Shown in pieces: positions 62,601-64,000 of a DNA stretch of 64,000 nucleotides. Source of the stretch: Tigriopus japonicus. Taxonomy: Eukaryota > Arthropoda > Copepoda > Harpacticoida > Harpacticidae. The stretch is from the NCBI GenBank assembly GCA_010645155.1, contig JAAGOF010000220.1, positions 1,066,145 through 1,130,144 of the forward strand. The letters run 5' to 3'. The position numbers were made by a program, and so were the translations under genes. Position 1 is the stretch's first letter. Each line of letters starts with the position of its first letter. The notes beneath the pieces are model-generated. The model ran no database searches. It worked only from the letters and a program-made list of their open reading frames with translations, and had not been told where the DNA came from.

Positions 62601-63285
62601 AAAAGAAGAAGCTTCTGGATTTTGTTTGTGCTATTACCAACAACACGGGAATGGACGAATGTAAAACGCATTTTAAACATGAGACTCCCATGTTGAAAGA
62701 ATACTTCACAACGTGACTTGCGCTAAAACTTTTGACAGTATTAGTTGGCTATCAAATGAGAAAATTCTTTGCCAAAAATGAAACATGAGGTATTTGAACA
62801 GAATGCCAAGGGTTTCCTGACCAAAAACTCGATATGACTTCTTAAAATCCTCTTATTGATTTCTCGGCCACTTTCGTTCACAAAATATGCTTTCAACGTG
62901 AGTTTCATGATTGCTATTAAGGACCGAGTGAAATGTGCCATTATAACGTTATCTAATATCCAAAAGAAACTTGATGACATTTAGAGAGGGTCTTGGAACT
63001 TTCTTCATCCTTAAATGAAGCCTATGTAAATGAAGCTAATTTATTTGATCCGCCATGTAAAAAGAGCTTGGTCCATCCGCAGAATACCAAACAATTAGTG
63101 AGAGAACTAACCTCATTTGTATCGAAAAAGGCCTTACCTTGAGAATGCTGAGTCTGAACTTTTGTCTCCTTTCAGTTGTCCATGAGGCGTTGGATCAGTA
63201 AAGGATGATTCACGTTCTTCCAATGAGCTTTGGTCTAGTTCCACTGGACGATAGAAGTTCAAACAGGTGCCATAACGTGTCATAC
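32647..63285 (-). CDS. MADD: MADD/Rab3-GEF (DENN-domain exchange factor), 5' partial
   Basis: Minus-strand exons: 63285-63138, 60772-60526, 50356-50154, 43956-43832, 43147-42972, 41973-41812, 41699-41499, 40596-40420, 40122-39857, 39779-39443, 39365-39159, 38846-38538, 38473-38270, 38095-36622, 36509-36345, 36126-36019, 35952-35804, 35726-35568, 35505-35299, 35215-34991, 34924-34727, 34658-34394, 34335-34055, 33990-33532, 33046-32974, 32903-32857, 32784-32647. All phases agree, giving at least 2,235 residues; the 5' end is outside the window. The uDENN shows [11 protein letters not shown] and [13 protein letters not shown]. The cDENN/dDENN show [43 protein letters not shown] and [16 protein letters not shown]. 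Later blocks are [60 protein letters not shown] and [15 protein letters not shown]. It activates Rab3/Rab27 in synaptic vesicle traffic. The 1.47-kb exon is Ser/Pro-rich with PxxP runs ([24 protein letters not shown]). Confidence 0.95.
38270..38473 (-). other. In-phase (possible cassette) exon of MADD
   Basis: 204 nt, phase 0 at both ends, with a TAG acceptor and a GTGAGT donor. It encodes a Ser/His/Pro-rich stretch ending in [12 protein letters not shown]. As a multiple of three it could be skipped without changing frame, as happens for several MADD exons in other animals. Confidence 0.6.
38926..39063 (-). other. Possible extra MADD exon
   Basis: 138 nt open and in phase with both neighbouring exons, preceded by CACCAG and encoding [20 protein letters not shown] and more. 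The donor (AAA then GTCTAT) is weak, so I leave it out of the main model; inclusion would add 46 residues. Confidence 0.45.
43449..43556. repeat. Fragment of foldback family 3
   Basis: Shares TTTCAGCTCAATCGAATACC and CTCGCCC-TTTTGT blocks with the arm of the palindrome at 19453-19912, in a MADD intron. Only one arm is present. Confidence 0.6.
43957..45705. other. MADD intron, no gene seen
   Basis: Left part of the 6.2-kb intron between the MADD exons at 43832 and 50154. Several frames of 60-100 codons are open on either strand, but none shows a recognisable domain. Confidence 0.4.
45706..45976. mobile_element. MITE with about 60-bp inverted ends
   Basis: AATGGATGAGTGTAATCGAA and GAATTCAGCTGGGGATTCTG at the left are mirrored almost exactly at the right, where the reverse complement reads AATGGATAAGTGTAATCGAA. 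No coding capacity. A diverged relative may lie at 5025-5405. Confidence 0.8.
45977..47441. other. MADD intron, no gene seen
   Basis: Contains a short TATG microsatellite near 46019-46035. Nothing else is assignable. Confidence 0.4.
47442..47665 (-). mobile_element. tRNA-derived SINE, copy 2
   Basis: Same family as 16281-16494. On the minus strand it has the tRNA-like head with GTCGTGGTTAGCGCAG (A box) and GGTTCGATTCTCC (B box), then the shared body. It lies in a MADD intron in the same sense as MADD. Confidence 0.85.
48168..48776. mobile_element. Foldback element family 4, about 300-nt arms
   Basis: An almost uninterrupted inverted repeat centred near 48478. ACTGATG-GTTTCGAGTTGG marks both outer ends, and a related motif (TAGTGATGGGTTTCGAA) sits at the centre, as if two elements met head to head. 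Shared arm blocks include TCGAACTAGTTCGA, AAAATATGGCAGCA and AACCTGCCCT. Confidence 0.8.
48786..49216. repeat. Dispersed repeat, copy 2 of 3
   Basis: Matches 3758-4282 from CGCCCTCACAACTGTTGAG onward; the first 80 bp or so of the family are missing because the copy abuts the palindrome at 48168-48776. Confidence 0.75.
49269..49897. mobile_element. Foldback element family 2, copy 2
   Basis: A diverged copy of 29946-30596. GGTCGTTGGCTGTGCTGA, TTTCAGTCCCTGGAAATGAT and the right-hand AAACGCTCACTTGAGCAAG correspond to the same places in copy 1, but the two arms have drifted apart. Confidence 0.75.
50400..50661 (+). mobile_element. Candidate 5' LTR
   Basis: Begins TGTTGATCCCCC and ends TTGACA, immediately followed by TGGCGCAGTCG, which looks like a tRNA primer-binding site. 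Inside are a TATATATA stretch near 50595 and AATAAA at 50619-50624. The 3' LTR would lie in the gap or is missing, so the boundaries are inferred. Confidence 0.6.
50856..51263 (+). CDS. Gag-like protein of an LTR retrotransposon (BEL/Pao-like), truncated by the gap
   Basis: 136 codons are readable before the run of N. The protein is acidic and helical: [19 protein letters not shown], then [35 protein letters not shown], then a Ser/Pro linker. This style and its place 195 bp after the presumed primer-binding site fit a BEL/Pao-type Gag. Protease, reverse transcriptase and integrase cannot be seen. The frame runs opposite to MADD, in whose 10.2-kb intron it sits. Confidence 0.55.
51264..52015. 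other. Assembly gap (752 N)
   Basis: Unresolved bases. The open frames reported across it are not real evidence. It probably hides the rest of the LTR element; whether the length is estimated or arbitrary cannot be told. Confidence 0.95.
52202..53806. mobile_element. pogo/Tigger-like element, non-autonomous
   Basis: The left end is CAGCCGAATCTCAGTTAAGA after TA. The right end in reverse complement is CAGTTGAATCTCGGTATAAG, followed inward by repeated AAGAAA-TTTT motifs present at both ends. These termini resemble those of pogo/Tigger elements. The right flank is CATA rather than a clean TA. No transposase is recognisable. A hAT-type MITE is nested at 52769-53098. Confidence 0.65.
52769..53098. 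mobile_element. hAT-type MITE with perfect 8-bp duplication
   Basis: 330 bp with inverted ends TAGTGATGGACCGAAAG and a perfect 8-bp target duplication GCTTTGGC (52761-52768 and 53099-53106). Both arms contain short arrays of a TTTCGG unit. It is nested in the pogo-like element, so it is the younger insertion. Confidence 0.9.
54253..54912. mobile_element. Foldback element built from a mariner 3' half
   Basis: 660 bp flanked by TA. The arms are 54253-54442 and 54723-54912, 190 nt each, with about one mismatch. They start CAGGGTATGTCAGGTAAATC, related in layout to the mariner ends at 58710. The right arm still encodes the end of a transposase ([14 protein letters not shown], then GGQIQ and a stop). 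The middle encodes [20 protein letters not shown] around the second catalytic Asp and, in another frame, [16 protein letters not shown]. The left arm is an inverted copy of the right. Confidence 0.9.
54971..57918. other. MADD intron, no gene seen
   Basis: Three kilobases of AT-rich sequence in the 10.2-kb MADD intron. Frames of 60-108 codons occur on both strands but none resembles a known domain. Confidence 0.4.
58710..59985 (+). mobile_element. Mariner-type transposon (DD37D), nearly intact
   Basis: 1,276 bp flanked by TA (58708-58709 and 59986-59987). The 27-bp terminal inverted repeats begin CAGGGATGAACAGATAAATT and CAGGGTTGAACAGGTAAATT and match at about 25 of 27 positions. The coding part is visibly richer in G and C than the surrounding intron, which fits recent arrival, possibly by horizontal transfer. 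Confidence 0.93.
58861..59871 (+). pseudogene. DD37D mariner-family transposase with one in-frame stop
   Basis: From Met 58861 the frame runs 336 residues to the stop at 59869-59871, broken only by TAG at 59695-59697 where related proteins usually have Trp or another residue (DYFW, stop, GMLEGEV). Two helix-turn-helix segments lie N-terminally ([20 protein letters not shown] and [19 protein letters not shown]). The catalytic acids are in [20 protein letters not shown] and [11 protein letters not shown]. Counting from the second Asp to the Asp of PLDYFW gives 37 intervening residues, hence DD37D (maT-type). The transposase would cut and paste the element at TA sites. As it stands the stop removes about 58 C-terminal residues, after the catalytic triad. 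Confidence 0.9.
60773..63137. other. MADD intron, no gene seen
   Basis: Contains a two-unit direct repeat of about 57 bp near 61668-61775 (CTTGGATGG-ATTCTT in each unit) and a TAATTGTAATTACA-rich patch near 61360. No gene recognised. Confidence 0.4.
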
Positions 63286-64000
63286 CTTGAAGTAAATCAT
63301 GGCATTTGAACCCCGAGGTCTGATAGTTAATTCAAAATCTAAAACATCATCTTTAGAGTCTTTGCTCTGTTCGAAAATACCACTCAATTTCGTTAATAGT
63401 TATCTCTTTTGTTTTTCCCCTTTTGCTACTGAAACGTGTAGATAGCCTTTGTTTTTCCAAACCTTCCATTCTTGTTGAGAAGGGTTAATGAAATTATTTT
63501 AGTTGTTTAGGTATTGCTATGGACAGTCAAGCAAGTACAATGGTGGAATAAATTTGTGTTAGTAAATGAGATGAGGCATCTAGATGTCCTAAACACTTCT
63601 CTCCGTTCTGAGAAATAAATTTTCTGTGTTGATTGCGGGTTTCTTGTTCCGCTAAAAACCGGAATTTGTCAATCATTGATTTGATGTTGATATAAAAGAC
63701 AGGAATATATCAGCTAAAAAGTGACAAGATATCAAATATGGGTTTTCTTCAAAAAATCTAAAATGTTTTGAAAATAAGCCAGATATTCAAAAACTGTTTT
63801 TTGACAATGCCATCTTTTATTTTTTTCGTCTGTGTGCACCAATTTTTCTAATGTGATGGATCTCTTTTGAAGGCATACTTGACACCTAACTAATTTCATA
63901 ATGGAATTTTCAATTTGCCTTGATGGATTGCGCAGTTTTTTGGGAATATGACTGTTGTTATGGTTGTGATTGCTTAATTTTAGTACAAATGCCTTTTTGT
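63286..64000. other. MADD upstream intron to window end
   Basis: The next 5' MADD exon should encode the start of the uDENN domain before TRYG. I could not find it here, so it probably lies beyond the window. Confidence 0.5.

Noticed and set aside
1..64000. CRISPR arrays, bacterial operons, rRNA genes
   Set aside because: None seen; the repeats present are dispersed or inverted, and the genes are eukaryotic and spliced.

Overview
The window is animal nuclear DNA. The genes are split by short GT-AG introns, repeats are dense, and every gene I could assemble is of an animal family. The two cysteine-rich CUB-like secreted proteins, the sigma-class GST and the Rab3-GEF/MADD orthologue point to an arthropod. 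A crustacean, probably a copepod, is the best guess, but it is an inference from gene style rather than a proven identity.

Layout: (1) 421-1743 (+) is an intronless secreted lectin-like protein with a PAN/apple-like, a C-type-lectin-like and a discoidin/fucolectin-like segment. (2) 2702-11710 (-) and 17833-29755 (+) are two divergently transcribed paralogues of an arthropod secreted CUB-like family, assembled here exon by exon (12 and up to 16 exons). The 6 kb between them holds a LINE remnant, a tRNA-derived SINE and inverted-repeat elements. (3) 31346-32408 (+) is a complete four-exon sigma-class glutathione S-transferase. (4) 32647-63285 (-) is the 3' part of the Rab3 guanine-nucleotide exchange factor MADD. 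It has 27 exons, all in phase, giving at least 2,235 residues, and its 5' end lies beyond the window. It meets the GST tail to tail.

The introns are full of mobile DNA. Intron 8 of the plus-strand CUB-like gene holds a decayed THAP/P-element whose left terminal repeat was split by a second 2,060-bp element, next to a 580-bp foldback. The MADD introns hold a BEL/Pao-like LTR element running into a 752-bp assembly gap, a pogo-like element with a nested hAT-type MITE, a nearly intact DD37D mariner-type transposon inside an older repeat, and a 660-bp foldback element made from the 3' half of a mariner transposase gene. Several inverted-repeat families occur two or three times in the window.

Points most worth a second look: the reading-frame puzzle around a possible 5-nt microexon in the plus-strand CUB-like gene, a 16-nt microexon in its paralogue, a GC-AG intron in MADD, the mariner-derived foldback with 190-nt arms differing at about one position, and a 41-bp element that appears to be only the two ends of the 2,060-bp element. 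All homology calls rest on reading translated sequence by eye; no database search was possible.
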